Assembly: GCF_020177375.1 (NCBI RefSeq)
Contig: NZ_JAIWHV010000012.1
Coordinates: 1 to 64,000 of the forward strand
DNA: 64,000 nt
Source of the DNA: Saliphagus infecundisoli
GTDB taxonomy: Archaea; Halobacteriota; Halobacteria; Halobacteriales; Natrialbaceae
Reading direction: 5' to 3'
This document shows, piece after piece, positions 8,307 to 18,921 of this stretch (within the stretch, counting starts at the first letter, position 1; every line of letters starts with the position of its first letter). A program made the translations under genes and the position numbers. The notes beneath the pieces are model-generated. The model did not search any database. It saw only the letters and a program-made list of their open reading frames with translations, and had not been told where the DNA came from.

Positions 8307-10070
8307 ATGGACGCCGAGAACGATCCGGAGACATTCCTCGGGAGCGGAGAGCCAAGCGAGCAGTGGAAGGAGTACCGGGGTGCGCCCACCGGGACCGACC
8401 TCGAATGTGAGGGGTGGCGCCAGGAGGCGGCCCTCCGCCTGCTGAACAACAACCTCGATCCGGAGGTCGCCGAGCGCCCGGAGGACCTAGTCGTCTACGG
8501 CGGCACGGGCCGAGCAGCCCGGTCGTGGGACGCCTACGACGCGATCCTCGCCGAACTGCGCGAACTCGGCGATCGGGAGACCCTGCTTGTGCAGTCGGGT
8601 AAACCCGTCGGCCGGTTCGAGACCCACGAGCGGGCGCCGCGGGTGCTGATCGCGAATTCCAATCTCGTCGGAAAGTGGGACAATTGGGAGCACTTCCACG
8701 AGCTCGAGGCGGAGGGAAAGATCATGTACGGCCAGATGACGGCGGGCTCGTGGGCCTACATCGGCACCCAGGGGATCATCCAGGGAACGTACGAGACGCT
8801 CGCGGAACTCGCCCGCCGGGAGTACGGGGATGAGGACGGCGAGGCGGATCTCGAGGGAAAGATCGTCGCGACCGGCGGCCTCGGCGGGATGGGCGGCGCC
8901 CAACCCCTCGCGGTGACGATGAACCGGGGGGTCTGTATCGCCGCCGAGGTGGACGAAGCACGGATCGATCGCCGGATCGAGACGGGCTACTGCGAGGAGA
9001 AGGTCGGTAACGTCGCGGAGGCGATCGACCGCGCCGAGGCGGCGGCCGAAGCAGGCGAGCCCTACAGCGTCGGCGTCCACTGTAACGCCGTCGATCTTCT
9101 GGAGGGGCTGCTCGAACGGGACGCCGTTCCGGACGTCGTCACCGACCAGACCAGCGCCCACGATGCTCTGGAGGGGTACTATCCGGTCGGCTACACGGTC
9201 GGGGAGGCAGACGCACTGCGCGAGCGCGATCCCGAGACGTACCGCGTGGAAAGCCTCGATACGATGGAGCGCCACGTCGAGGCGATCCTCGACCTACAGG
9301 AACGGGGCGCGATCGCCTTCGAGTACGGCAACAACATCCGGGGACAGGTCAGAGACGAACGCGGGATGGACCGCGCGTTCGATTTCCCGGGATTCGTCCC
9401 CGCTTACATCCGCCCGCAGTTCTGCCGGGGCAAGGGCCCCTTCCGCTGGCTCGCGCTGTCGGGCGACCCCGCGGACATCCACCGGACCGACGAGGCGGTC
9501 CTCGAACTGTTCCCCGGGAAGGACCACCTCCGGCGCTGGATCGAACTCGCCCGCGAGCGGGTCCGGTTCCAGGGGCTGCCCTCGCGGGTCTGCTGGCTCG
9601 GATATCAGGCGGGAGATAATGAGGAGAGTCTGACCGAGCGCGCCCGCTTCGCGCTGCGGATCAACGACCTCGTCGCCGACGGCGAGATTTCGGCGCCGAT
9701 CGTCGTCACGAGAGACCACCTCGACGCGGGGTCGGTCGCGAGTCCGAACCGCGAGACCGAGGCGATGCGGGACGGGACGGACGCGGTCGCCGACTGGCCG
9801 ATCCTGAACGCCCTGCTGAACTGTGCGGCGGGCGCCGACATCGTGAGCGTCCACGACGGCGGCGGCGTCGGCATCGGGAACGCGATCCACGCGAACAACC
9901 ACGTCGTCCTCGACGGTACCGACCTCGCCGCCGAGAAAGCCAGACGAGTGTTCACGACCGACCCCGGCATGGGCGTGATTCGTCATGCCGACGCCGGCTA
10001 CGAGGAAGCCATCGAGGAGGCGGCGGAATCGGACGTTGCGATCCCGATGGAAGAACGGGGATCGAGATGA
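8307..10070 (+). CDS. hutU: urocanate hydratase
   Basis: The 587-residue protein converts urocanate to imidazolonepropionate using tightly bound NAD+ as electrophile. The NAD loop [13 protein letters not shown] and the active-site segment [11 protein letters not shown] are present, as are the long conserved blocks [10 protein letters not shown] and [17 protein letters not shown]. Length is slightly above the bacterial norm because of acidic insertions. The ATG at 8307 ([10 protein letters not shown]) fits the usual N-terminus. It heads the operon and its stop overlaps the hutG start (ATGA). Confidence 0.95.
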   Translation: MDAENDPETFLGSGEPSEQWKEYRGAPTGTDLECEGWRQEAALRLLNNNLDPEVAERPEDLVVYGGTGRAARSWDAYDAILAELRELGDRETLLVQSGKPVGRFETHERAPRVLIANSNLVGKWDNWEHFHELEAEGKIMYGQMTAGSWAYIGTQGIIQGTYETLAELARREYGDEDGEADLEGKIVATGGLGGMGGAQPLAVTMNRGVCIAAEVDEARIDRRIETGYCEEKVGNVAEAIDRAEAAAEAGEPYSVGVHCNAVDLLEGLLERDAVPDVVTDQTSAHDALEGYYPVGYTVGEADALRERDPETYRVESLDTMERHVEAILDLQERGAIAFEYGNNIRGQVRDERGMDRAFDFPGFVPAYIRPQFCRGKGPFRWLALSGDPADIHRTDEAVLELFPGKDHLRRWIELARERVRFQGLPSRVCWLGYQAGDNEESLTERARFALRINDLVADGEISAPIVVTRDHLDAGSVASPNRETEAMRDGTDAVADWPILNALLNCAAGADIVSVHDGGGVGIGNAIHANNHVVLDGTDLAAEKARRVFTTDPGMGVIRHADAGYEEAIEEAAESDVAIPMEERGSR

Positions 10071-11017
10071 GCTACCGGGAACCCGCCTTCGAATGGACGG
10101 CTCCCTCGTCGGATCCGAACGACCGTCAGTTCGGGGACGTCGTCGAATCCATTGAATTCGCCGACGCCGACGACTACGACGCCGTCATCGTCGGCGAACC
10201 GTTCGACGACGCCGTCATCGGCCGGACGGGAGCCGCGGAGGGACCGACGGCGATCCGCGAACGGCTGGCGGCGACGAAGACCCATCACTTCGACGCCGAC
10301 CCCGTCGGGTCGATCGGCGACCTCGGAGATCTCGGCTTCGCGGGTGACGCCGGCGACCCCCTCCCGGAGACCGTCGCCGAGAAGCAAGACCACCTCCAGC
10401 GGTTCGCCACACGGGAGATCCACGCCTCCGACGCGCTCCCCGTGTTCCTGGGAGGAGACAACTCTCTGACGTATCCGAACGCCGCTCCGTTACTGGATCG
10501 AGGCAGCCTCGGCGTCGTGAACTTCGACGCCCACCTCGACGTCAGGGAGGTCCGGGACGGCCCGACAAGCGGGACCCCGTATCGACAACTGTTCGAGGCC
10601 GGACTCGACGCCTACGCCTGCATCGGCGCCAGACACTTCGAGACGTCGAGCGCGTACGCCGACTACGTGGACGAGCGGGGCGGCGAGGTGGTGACCGCCG
10701 AGGAGGTCGGCGAGGATCCAGTTGTCGCGGCCGAACTCGCGATGGACGCGATGGGCGATCTCGACGCCCTGTACGTCAGCGTGGATCTCGACGTGCTCGA
10801 CGAGTCGGCCGCGCCGGGCGTGAGTGCCCCGACCCCTGGGGGGCTTTCGACCCGAGAACTATATCGGGCGGTGCGGCTGATGGCAAGCGACGACCGGCTC
10901 GCGGGGTTCGAGATCGTCGAGTGTGCGCCGCCGCTCGACCGGGGCGGTCGGACCGTAGACGCTGCCGCACGGGCCGTCGCCCACGGACTGGCGGGCTACC
11001 TGGAGGTCGAACGATGA
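10067..11017 (+). CDS. hutG: formimidoylglutamase, arginase superfamily
   Basis: The 316-residue ureohydrolase-fold enzyme should cleave formiminoglutamate to glutamate and formamide in the cytosol. Manganese-site motifs NFDAHLDVR and [14 protein letters not shown] are intact. The first motif reads FLGGDNSLT: Asn replaces the His usually present in GGDHS of the superfamily. It starts within the hutU stop and ends within the hutI start, so the three genes are translationally coupled. Agmatinase or another ureohydrolase would be the alternative, but context makes HutG clear. Confidence 0.9.
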   Translation: MSYREPAFEWTAPSSDPNDRQFGDVVESIEFADADDYDAVIVGEPFDDAVIGRTGAAEGPTAIRERLAATKTHHFDADPVGSIGDLGDLGFAGDAGDPLPETVAEKQDHLQRFATREIHASDALPVFLGGDNSLTYPNAAPLLDRGSLGVVNFDAHLDVREVRDGPTSGTPYRQLFEAGLDAYACIGARHFETSSAYADYVDERGGEVVTAEEVGEDPVVAAELAMDAMGDLDALYVSVDLDVLDESAAPGVSAPTPGGLSTRELYRAVRLMASDDRLAGFEIVECAPPLDRGGRTVDAAARAVAHGLAGYLEVER

Positions 11018-12279
11018 GCACGAACGCGAACTATACGATCGTCCACGGGATCGGCGAACTGGTGACCGGACCGGCCGACCGCGGGGGAGAAAGAGGTCCG
11101 GAGCCGCCCGACGAGCCCGTCCTCGTCCGCGAGGAGGGCGCGGCGGTCGTCGCCAGCGGCGGCAAGGTGGTCGCGACGGGTCCGTCCGACGAACTCGTCC
11201 GGGAGTACCCCCCGGAGAACGCGGCGACGGCGATCTACGCCGAGGGGAACCCCGTCCTGCCGGGATTCGTCGATCCCCACACCCACGCGGTCTTCGCCGG
11301 CGACCGCTCCGACGAGTTCGAGGCCAAACTCCGCGGGAAGAGCTATCAGGAGATCCTCGCGGAGGGCGGCGGCATCCTCCGGACCGTCCGGGCGGTTCGG
11401 GAGGCCGAGGAGGACGACCTCGTCGCCTCCCTCCGGGAGCACCTGGACGTCATGCTCGCCCACGGGACGACCACGGTGGAGGTCAAATCGGGGTACGGGC
11501 TCGAAAGCGAGACCGAACTCGAGCTCTTGTCGGCGATCGAGCGGGCGGGCGCCGGCCACCCCGTGGACGTCGTCCCGACGTTCATGGGCGCCCACGCGGT
11601 TCCCGAGGGAAGCGAGGCAGACGCCTACGTCGAGCGGGTCGTCGAGGACCAGCTTCCCGCCGTCGAGAAGCAGGGGATCGCCGAGTTCTGTGACGTCTTC
11701 TGCGAGGAGGGCGCCTTCTCGGTCGAACAGTCCCGACGCGTCCTCGAGGCCGGGATCGATCACGGGCTGACGCCGAAGATCCACGCCGACGAGTTCGCGA
11801 CCATCGGCGGGACGGACCTCGCTGCGGATCTCGGGGCCGCGAGCGCCGATCACCTGCTCCAGTCCGAGAGCAGCGACGTCGAGCGGTTGCTCTCGGCGGG
11901 CGTGACCCCGGTCGTCCTTCCGGGGACCGCCTTCGGACTCGGGGGCGAATATCCCGACCTCGAACCCTACCGCCGCCGGGGGACGGTCCCCGCCGTCGGG
12001 ACGGACTTCAACCCGAACTGTTACGCCCGGAGCATGGGCTTTTCGGCCACCCTCGCCTGTGTTGGGATGGGGATGACGCCCGCGGAGGCGGTGGTCGGGA
12101 TCACGTCGCGGGCTGCAGGAGCGATCGACCGTCCGGAGCGGGGAATCATCGAGCCGGGCGCGCCCGCCGACCTGGTGGTCCTCGGGGCGCCTTCCTACCG
12201 CCACCTCGCCTACGACTACGACGGCAACGCCGTCGATCGGGTCCTGAAGGGCGGGAAACTCGTTGTCGGTGGCGGATGA
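11014..12279 (+). CDS. hutI: imidazolonepropionase
   Basis: The 421-residue amidohydrolase-fold enzyme hydrolyses imidazolone-5-propionate to formiminoglutamate. Metal-binding [25 protein letters not shown] and GTDFNPN are all present. ATGA overlap with hutG. It is the last gene of the operon; no histidine ammonia-lyase follows, and a minus-strand HalOD1 gene begins only 20 bases beyond its stop. Confidence 0.95.
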   Translation: MSTNANYTIVHGIGELVTGPADRGGERGPEPPDEPVLVREEGAAVVASGGKVVATGPSDELVREYPPENAATAIYAEGNPVLPGFVDPHTHAVFAGDRSDEFEAKLRGKSYQEILAEGGGILRTVRAVREAEEDDLVASLREHLDVMLAHGTTTVEVKSGYGLESETELELLSAIERAGAGHPVDVVPTFMGAHAVPEGSEADAYVERVVEDQLPAVEKQGIAEFCDVFCEEGAFSVEQSRRVLEAGIDHGLTPKIHADEFATIGGTDLAADLGAASADHLLQSESSDVERLLSAGVTPVVLPGTAFGLGGEYPDLEPYRRRGTVPAVGTDFNPNCYARSMGFSATLACVGMGMTPAEAVVGITSRAAGAIDRPERGIIEPGAPADLVVLGAPSYRHLAYDYDGNAVDRVLKGGKLVVGGG

Positions 12280-12299
12280 CGTGGCGGCGCCCGCTCGCC

Positions 12300-12569
12300 C
12301 TACTCGCAGGGGGCGACGGCGACCGTCACATCGCCGTCGTAGCGCACGGAGACCTCACAGCCGTCGTGTTCGAACTCGACACGCCCGCGGCGCCGACCCC
12401 GGCGGGTCGGGTCGAACAGTTCGTCGAGGGAATCGGGATCGACGCTGTGGTGGAGCGGCGAGACCTCCCCGACGGTGGAGCCAGTGACACATGCAACCGC
12501 GGTGACGACGACCCCGGTCGGCGTCTCGTCGTCGGCGACCGTCCGGCTGACGGCGTCTCCGATCTCCAT
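12300..12569 (-). CDS. HalOD1 output-domain protein
   Basis: The 89-residue protein (MEIGDAVSRTVAD) carries the haloarchaeal HalOD1 pattern: helical first half, the SPLHHSVDPDSLDELF signature, then a beta pair ending FEHDGCEVSVRYDGDVTVAV. HalOD1 domains are found as output modules of response regulators or alone. An in-frame ATG at 12617 would add 16 residues. It lies downstream of the Lrp gene on the same strand and ends tail-to-tail with hutI. Confidence 0.7.
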   Translation of the reverse strand: MEIGDAVSRTVADDETPTGVVVTAVACVTGSTVGEVSPLHHSVDPDSLDELFDPTRRGRRRGRVEFEHDGCEVSVRYDGDVTVAVAPCE

Positions 12570-12676
12570 GGCTGCGGTGTATTTCGTTATTCTGTAAAAA
12601 CGCTCCGGTCGGGACAAACGAATCCGGTTCGACGGCGCAGTCGTTGTAATTTTCTCACCGTGGAGGGAGAATCAAG

Positions 12677-13168
12677 CTACGGCCGCTCCTCGTCCGGATC
12701 GGCCCGGTCTCCCTCGAGGGTGCCACGGGGCCTTCGGCGTTCCTGCCGGAGGAGCCGCTCGTTCCGGACCTCGAGGCCCACCTCGTGGAGACGGCGAGCC
12801 GTCTCCGTGATGTCGGCGACGCCCTCGGCGACCGCGGTCACCTCGACGTCGCCGCCGCCGGTCGCGAACTCCCGGACGGAGACGACGCCGTCCGCCTCGA
12901 GGGCGTCGCCGGCGAGCGACCCGCGGTCGGCGATCGGCGCGTCACAGGTGAAGACGACGGTCAGGGGGTAGCCGGCCGACTCGTGGTCGATCACCGGCAG
13001 ATACTCCCGGATGACGCCCGCCTCCTCCATGCGCTCGATCCGGTTGCGGACGGTGCCGTCGGAGACCGGGAGCCGGCGCGCGATATCGACCGGCGTGGTG
13101 TGTCTGGCGTCCTCGGCCAGCAGGCGGAGGATCGCCCTGTCGGTCTCGTCGAGTTCCGACTCGGACAT
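12677..13168 (-). CDS. Lrp/AsnC-family regulator
   Basis: The 163-residue protein has an N-terminal AsnC-type helix-turn-helix (LDETDRAILRLLAEDAR, recognition helix SDGTVRNRIERMEEAGVI) and a RAM-like effector domain from about residue 65 to 140 (YPLTVVFTCDAP, FATGGGDVEVTAVAEG). The C-terminal tail is very charged. Such proteins sense amino acids; placed next to histidine degradation genes, a link with amino-acid supply is possible but not shown. Confidence 0.85.
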   Translation of the reverse strand: MSESELDETDRAILRLLAEDARHTTPVDIARRLPVSDGTVRNRIERMEEAGVIREYLPVIDHESAGYPLTVVFTCDAPIADRGSLAGDALEADGVVSVREFATGGGDVEVTAVAEGVADITETARRLHEVGLEVRNERLLRQERRRPRGTLEGDRADPDEERP

Positions 13169-13230
13169 CTCTCGAAAGGTGACAGTCCCGCCCGTAAGGG
13201 TGTTGTGGCACGTCCTGCTCTCGAACCCGT

Positions 13231-13566
13231 CTACGCTCGAGTCGCCACCTCGAGGAGGTCCGAGACGAGGTCGTCGCCGTCGTAGCGGACGGTCGACGAC
13301 CGGGAGTCGTACTCGATGAGCCCGGCGTCGGCAAGCGCCGGGAGGTCGGCGTGGCGAATCGAGATCGCGGCCTCCGACGTGGCCGTGCCCGTCTCCTCGC
13401 TGACGATGGCGGCCAGTTCCCCGACGGTGACGACCGGTCGGTCCTCTACGTATCGGAGGAGGACGCGTCGGCGGTGCTCCGAGAGGAGTTCGAAGAGGCG
13501 ATCGTGGCGCGACCGCTGGCCGACCGTTCGTTTCTCCAGTCGGCCGCTGTAACCATCGTCAGACAT
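13231..13566 (-). CDS. DUF7344 winged-helix protein
   Basis: The 111-residue protein shows the DUF7344 pattern: RLFELLSEHRRRVLLRYVED, VTVGELAAIVSEE, then IRHADLPALADAGLIEYD, which is a winged helix common in haloarchaea. The ATG at 13566 follows a TATA-like AATATGTAG about 30 bases upstream on the minus strand. Together with the Lrp and HalOD1 genes it forms a run of three minus-strand regulators. Confidence 0.75.
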   Translation of the reverse strand: MSDDGYSGRLEKRTVGQRSRHDRLFELLSEHRRRVLLRYVEDRPVVTVGELAAIVSEETGTATSEAAISIRHADLPALADAGLIEYDSRSSTVRYDGDDLVSDLLEVATRA

Positions 13567-13737
13567 GTGCCTACCCGGGTACATCACGGGGCTACATATT
13601 GATTGTGGTCGGTAATTCCCGAACGCTGTACGGCGCGGCGAACGTCCCCTCGACCCTCGCGCTCGTCCTCCCCCGAACGGGCCGTCCGACGGGACCACGA
13701 CCCGGCGGGGGTTCCGGCATCGATACCGCGGACCCCA

Positions 13738-14433
13738 TCACAACGGAACCGGGAGCCAGTCGAGGTGTCGGAGGATCGGAGCGGGATCGAACAGCGGGTC
13801 GTGGAGGACGAGCCAGTCGAGCAGGACGAGGCCGGCCCCGTGGGCGATCACGGAGGGGAGAATCGAGTTCGAGCGGTAGTCGACGGCGCCGAAGAGGACG
13901 TCCGTCGGCCCCGAAAGCAAGAACTCGAGCAGCGGCTTCTCCCAGTGGTGGAACATGTAGAGGACGGGGCTGATGAACACCGCGACGAACCCGATCTCCC
14001 TGATTCCGACACAGAGCAACCCTCGATAGTACGTTTCCGAGGCCAGCGCGAGAAAGAACAGGCCGAGCGCGTGGGGGACGAACTCGACGGGAGCCGTCGA
14101 GGTCTCCCAGATCGGGTAGTAGGTCCGGATGGTCGGCAGCGTCGAGCCCACGAGGTAAAAGGGGAGGACGAAAAGCGAGAGCAAGAGGGCGTTCCGGACC
14201 GCCAGGCGGTCGATCCGCCAGCCGATCCGCTTTCCGTGGGTGAGCGCGAGCGCCAGCGGCCCGCCGAACAGGAGGAGGCCGTCGTAGAGCAGGCGGTTGG
14301 TCAGCCCCGATTCGACGACGTTCATCCAGACGACGGTACAGGCCGCGCCGACGAGCAGCGACCGCTGGACCCACGTCAGTCCGGCGAGGCGGTCCCGGAG
14401 ACCCGATCCGGCGGCGGTCTCGTCGGTCGCCAC
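13738..14433 (-). CDS. CPBP-type intramembrane protein
   Basis: The 231-residue protein has about six to seven hydrophobic segments. The motif SETYYRGLL and the later FHHW match the Glu-x3-Arg and F-x3-H-type motifs of CPBP glutamic intramembrane proteases (Abi family), with Thr in place of the second Glu of the usual EExxxR. A third motif His may be HGAG near residue 205. It could process membrane proteins or be a non-proteolytic member. Its start lies close to the stop of DUF5789-like gene on the same strand with 8 bases between. Confidence 0.65.
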   Translation of the reverse strand: MATDETAAGSGLRDRLAGLTWVQRSLLVGAACTVVWMNVVESGLTNRLLYDGLLLFGGPLALALTHGKRIGWRIDRLAVRNALLLSLFVLPFYLVGSTLPTIRTYYPIWETSTAPVEFVPHALGLFFLALASETYYRGLLCVGIREIGFVAVFISPVLYMFHHWEKPLLEFLLSGPTDVLFGAVDYRSNSILPSVIAHGAGLVLLDWLVLHDPLFDPAPILRHLDWLPVPL

Positions 14434-14440
14434 GGCGTCG

Positions 14441-14731
14441 CTACTCCTCTGTGGTCTCGACGGGGCCGGTCCCGACGACCTCCCGGACGTAGCCCTCGAA
14501 CTCCTGGCTGCGCTCGAAGTAGGTCTCGTCGATCTCGCGAATCACCGTCGAGAGCTCGCGGGGACCGTCGGGGGTTCGGATGACGCTTTCGCCCTCGAGC
14601 CGGTCGACCTCGCTCGCCTCCTTGGGCCAGGTCAGCCGGGAGGTCACTCGGGCAAGCGGGGCGCCCTCGACGGCCGGCCCCTCGCCGAGTTCGACGGTCG
14701 GCTCGGTCTCCTCGTCTTCCTCGTCGCTCAT
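14441..14731 (-). CDS. DUF5789-family small acidic protein
   Basis: The 96-residue protein starts MSDEEDEETEPTVELGEG and contains the segments LARVTSRLTWPKEASEVDRLEG and RTPDGPRELSTVIREIDETYFERSQEF, which recur in haloarchaeal proteins of this size and resemble the DUF5789 family. No enzymatic motif is visible. The gene precedes the CPBP-type gene by 7 bases and is probably cotranscribed with it. Confidence 0.65.
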   Translation of the reverse strand: MSDEEDEETEPTVELGEGPAVEGAPLARVTSRLTWPKEASEVDRLEGESVIRTPDGPRELSTVIREIDETYFERSQEFEGYVREVVGTGPVETTEE

Positions 14732-14773
14732 GGCCGGGCGTTGGCCGGGCCGTCGATTCAACCTTTCGTTTCC

Positions 14774-15280
14774 CTACCCGGCGGCAGCCCCCACCGCGGC
14801 TCGGATCGCCGCCTCGCCCAGTTCGATCGCCCGCTCGGGTGGCCAGTGGAGGACGACGGCGGCGACGGCGAGCTCGAGGGCCGTCACGACAACGGTCACG
14901 ACTCCCGCTCCCCTGGTTCCGACCGAGACACCTATCGGAAGGCCGAACTCCCGGTCCCAGAGCGGGTAGAAGAGGGCGATACCGCGTTTGCTTCCCGCGG
15001 CATCGAGCACGTAGTGGGTGAAGATCCCGATCCAGACGAACTCGAGGTTGCCGAAGACGACGGGAAAGGCGAGAAAGCCGACGAGCACCGGCAGGTTGTG
15101 GAGGGTCTTGCGATGACGGCCGAAGGCGGTGTCGACGTCGGGAAAGAGCGCGCCGAGGACGACCGGGACCCCGACCTCGAGGACCGTCACGTAGGTCTCG
15201 ACCGAGCCGGCGGGCTCGACGAGGAATCCGAGGCCGACCGAGAGCAGGGCCGCGTTCAGGACGTGGCCGCGCTTGTTCAT
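14774..15280 (-). CDS. membrane-bound metal-dependent hydrolase-like protein (YdjM/DUF457)
   Basis: The 168-residue protein starts MNKRGHVLNAALLSVGLGF and has FPDVDTAFGRHRKTLHNLP followed by FTHYVLDA. The His and Asp residues in these segments match the LexA-regulated YdjM/DUF457 membrane hydrolase pattern, with about four helices. The ATG overlaps the stop of the GNAT gene by four bases, so both are one operon. Substrate unknown. Confidence 0.75.
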   Translation of the reverse strand: MNKRGHVLNAALLSVGLGFLVEPAGSVETYVTVLEVGVPVVLGALFPDVDTAFGRHRKTLHNLPVLVGFLAFPVVFGNLEFVWIGIFTHYVLDAAGSKRGIALFYPLWDREFGLPIGVSVGTRGAGVVTVVVTALELAVAAVVLHWPPERAIELGEAAIRAAVGAAAG

Positions 15281-15891
15281 GGCTCGAGTGCCGCCTCGCC
15301 CGTGGCCAACGCCTCTCCCCAGCCCGGCCCCCGCCGGACGTCGGGGAAGGGGAGCGGTTCGTCGGGTTTCGAGTCGCCCTCCGGCTCCCCGATCGGGCGA
15401 TAGAGCCACCGGACGTCCCGCCAGGCGCCCTGCGTGTAGCCCACCCGCGGGAACGTCCCGACGGGCTCGAACCCCATCCGCTCGTGAAAGGCGACGCTCT
15501 CGGGGTTTGGAACCACGAGCGCGGCGTAGGCGCTCCGATACCCCTGCCGGTCGAGTAGCTCCAGGAGGGCGGTGTAGAGCCCGGTCGCGACCCCCGACCG
15601 GCGTGCCTCGCCCGCGACGTACACCGTGAGTTCGACGGTCCAGCGGTAGGCGTCCATCGACCGCAGCGGTCCCGCCTTCGCGTAGCCGACGACCTCGCCG
15701 CCGCGTTCACAGACCAGCCACGGGTAGGCAACGAGGGTGGATTTGATCCGGTCGACGATCTCCTCCTCGCCCGGCGCACGCTCCTCGAAGGAGATCGGCG
15801 TCTCCTCGACGAACGGTGCGTAGATCGCCGCGATCGCCGCCGCGTCCCCCGGTGTGGCGGCCCGGATCCGCCCCCCGCCCTCGCTGTTCAT
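15277..15891 (-). CDS. GNAT acetyltransferase, phosphinothricin-type
   Basis: The 204-residue protein has the GNAT fold of the phosphinothricin/methionine-sulfoximine N-acetyltransferase branch: AAIAAIYAPFVEETPISFEE at the start, the acetyl-CoA loop ARRSGVATGLYTALLE, and FHERMGFEPVGTFPRVGY near the end. Residues after 170 form a charged tail. It should acetylate a small amine or amino-acid analogue in the cytosol. First gene of a two-gene overlapping unit. Confidence 0.85.
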   Translation of the reverse strand: MNSEGGGRIRAATPGDAAAIAAIYAPFVEETPISFEERAPGEEEIVDRIKSTLVAYPWLVCERGGEVVGYAKAGPLRSMDAYRWTVELTVYVAGEARRSGVATGLYTALLELLDRQGYRSAYAALVVPNPESVAFHERMGFEPVGTFPRVGYTQGAWRDVRWLYRPIGEPEGDSKPDEPLPFPDVRRGPGWGEALATGEAALEP

Positions 15892-15930
15892 GCGGGGAGG
15901 CGGCAGGCGACCCCCAAAAGTCCTCCGTCG

Positions 15931-16443
15931 TTACCGCGCGTCGACCTCCGCCAGGAGGAGTTCGAGCGCCCGGTCGACGGTCTTCGCGCGCACCTCCGCC
16001 CGGTCGCCGTCGAACTCGATGCGCTCGACTGTCGCGTAGGAACTCTCGCTGCCCCACGGGCCCGCGTAGGCGACCGCGACGAAGACGGTGCCGACGGGGG
16101 TCTCCTCACTGCCGCCGGTCGGGCCCGCGACCCCCGTCGTCGCGACCCCCCAGGTGACGTCGGTCGTGTCCCGGACCCCGCGGGCCATCTCGCGGGCGAC
16201 GGGTTCGGAGACCGCGCCGTGTTCGTCCAGGTGCTCGCGGCTCACCCCGAGGTGGCGGCGCTTGGAATCGTAGGCGTAGGTCGTAAGCCCCGTATCGAAG
16301 TAGTCGGTCGCGCCCGGGATCGCCGTCAGGGCCGCGCCGATCAGCCCGCCCGTACACGATTCGGCGACCGCGACCGTCTCCTCTCGGTCGCGGAGCGCGT
16401 CGGCGACCGCCATCGGGAGCTCGCGGTCGATGTCGTCGTTCAT
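15931..16443 (-). CDS. CinA-family nicotinamide-nucleotide amidase
   Basis: The 170-residue protein is the stand-alone CinA C-terminal domain (PncC type): ETVAVAESCTGGLIGAALTAIPGATDYFDTG and GVATTGVAGPTGGSEETPVGTVFVAV in outline. This domain deamidates nicotinamide mononucleotide to nicotinate mononucleotide, recycling NAD breakdown products. The catalytic Ser-Cys-Thr-Gly-Gly segment is intact. Monocistronic, with a 39-base gap to the GNAT gene. Confidence 0.85.
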   Translation of the reverse strand: MNDDIDRELPMAVADALRDREETVAVAESCTGGLIGAALTAIPGATDYFDTGLTTYAYDSKRRHLGVSREHLDEHGAVSEPVAREMARGVRDTTDVTWGVATTGVAGPTGGSEETPVGTVFVAVAYAGPWGSESSYATVERIEFDGDRAEVRAKTVDRALELLLAEVDAR

Positions 16444-16558
16444 GGGCGAGCAGAGGCGACGAAGGATCCTGAAAGGCGGGGTTGCGTTGGCCGCTTCCGG
16501 CGGCCGACCCCACCGCTCGGGCGAAACGTCTTTGCGCTCGCCCCGTATACCTGCGGGT

Positions 16559-16693
16559 ATGCCGACTGGCCTCCTCCCGGACGACCCGGTGATCCTCGTC
16601 GTCGTCCTCGTCTTGCTCGCGCTCGTGTTCTTCCTCTACTTGCTGCTTCGCCGGACCGTCCTCGAGTTCCGCGACGGAATGCGCGGGAAGTAA
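16559..16693 (+). CDS. single-helix small membrane protein
   Basis: The 44-residue protein MPTGLLPDDPVILVVVLVLL... has one transmembrane helix and a basic C-terminus ending FRDGMRGK. A TATA-like GTATAC precedes by about 13-20 bases. Short single-helix proteins of this form recur in haloarchaea (DUF7859 type). Its stop codon abuts the end of the convergent threonine aldolase gene. Confidence 0.65.
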   Translation: MPTGLLPDDPVILVVVLVLLALVFFLYLLLRRTVLEFRDGMRGK

Positions 16694-17713
<1,020 letters not shown>

Positions 17714-17838
17714 GGACGCGGTAGCGCGGGGAGGCGCAAATAGTCGGCGGTCACGGCACCCGGATGGGGCGAGAACGGGGACGCCGGAGTCCGAACCGGT
17801 TCCAAAAGGAGTATGACGGCCTCGGGCGATGGACGACC

Positions 17839-18921
17839 ATGGACCCGCGCATCCGCGAGCACGCCCGGATCATCGCGAACCACTCCGTTTCCCTCCAGGA
17901 GGGCGACGACGTGGTCGTCGACGCCCATCCCGTCGCCGAGGACCTCGTCGTCGCCCTCCACGAGGAGATCGGCGAGGTCGGCGCGAACCCGATCAGGACG
18001 AGCCAGCGCACGGGCAAGCGCGCCCACCGGGCGTTCCTCCGTGCGTCCGACGGGGAGTTCGAGACCCCCGACCACGAACTCGCGCTCATCGAGGAGACGG
18101 ACGTCTACATCGCCATCCGGGCGACCGACAACGTCACCCAGACCAGCGACGTCTCCCCTGAGACGAGTTCGGCCCACCGCCAGGCCCACGGCCCGATCCT
18201 CGACGAACGGCTCTCGACGCGGTGGTGTCTCACCCAGTTTCCCGCGCCCGCCAACGCCCAGCTCGCCGAGATGAGCACCGAGGGCTACGAGAACTTCGTC
18301 TGGGACGCGGTTAACAAGGAATGGGACGACCAGCGGGAGTTCCAGGCGAACATGGTCGAAATCCTCGACCCCGCCGACGAGATCCGGATCGTGAGCGGCG
18401 AACACACGGACGTCACGATGAGCCTCGCGGACAACCCCACGATCAACGACCACGGCGAGCACAACCTGCCCGGCGGCGAGGTCTTCACCGCGCCGGTCCC
18501 CGACAGCGTCGAGGGCGAGGTCCTGTTCGACATGCCGCTGTACCACCAGGGCCGAGAGATCACGGACGTCTCCCTCGAATTCGAAGCGGGCGAGGTCGTC
18601 GCCCACTCGGCGGCGAAAAACGAGGAGCTGCTGACCGAAGTCCTGAATACCGACGACGGCGCCCGGCGGCTGGGCGAACTCGGGATCGGGATGAACCGCG
18701 ACATCGACCGCTTTACCTACAATATGCTGTTCGACGAGAAGATGGGCGACACCGTCCATATGGCGGTCGGCCGGGCGTACGAGGACACCGTCGGCGAGGG
18801 TAACGAGCGAAACGACTCGGCGGTCCACGTCGACATGATCGTCGACATGAGTGAGGACTCGCGGATCGAGGTCGACGGCGAGGTCGTCCAGGAGGACGGC
18901 ACCTTCGTCTTCGAGAACTGA
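17839..18921 (+). CDS. M29-family aminopeptidase
   Basis: The 360-residue protein resembles thermophilic aminopeptidases (AmpS/AmpT, M29): N-terminal HSVSLQEGDDVVVDAHPVAEDLV, central ADNPTINDHGEHNLPGGEVF with metal-binding Glu/His, then LGIGMN, DEKMGDTVHMAVGRAYED and VHVDMIVDM. These supply the two-metal site of the family. The ATG at 17839 gives MDPRIREHARIIANHS, the usual start. The last 12 codons have been duplicated downstream (see repeat at 18881). Confidence 0.9.
   Translation: MDPRIREHARIIANHSVSLQEGDDVVVDAHPVAEDLVVALHEEIGEVGANPIRTSQRTGKRAHRAFLRASDGEFETPDHELALIEETDVYIAIRATDNVTQTSDVSPETSSAHRQAHGPILDERLSTRWCLTQFPAPANAQLAEMSTEGYENFVWDAVNKEWDDQREFQANMVEILDPADEIRIVSGEHTDVTMSLADNPTINDHGEHNLPGGEVFTAPVPDSVEGEVLFDMPLYHQGREITDVSLEFEAGEVVAHSAAKNEELLTEVLNTDDGARRLGELGIGMNRDIDRFTYNMLFDEKMGDTVHMAVGRAYEDTVGEGNERNDSAVHVDMIVDMSEDSRIEVDGEVVQEDGTFVFEN

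Noticed and set aside
16430-16558. longer start for the 44-residue membrane protein
   Set aside because: The extra 43 residues are antisense to the CinA gene start and lack protein-like pattern; the TATA-like box lies after them.
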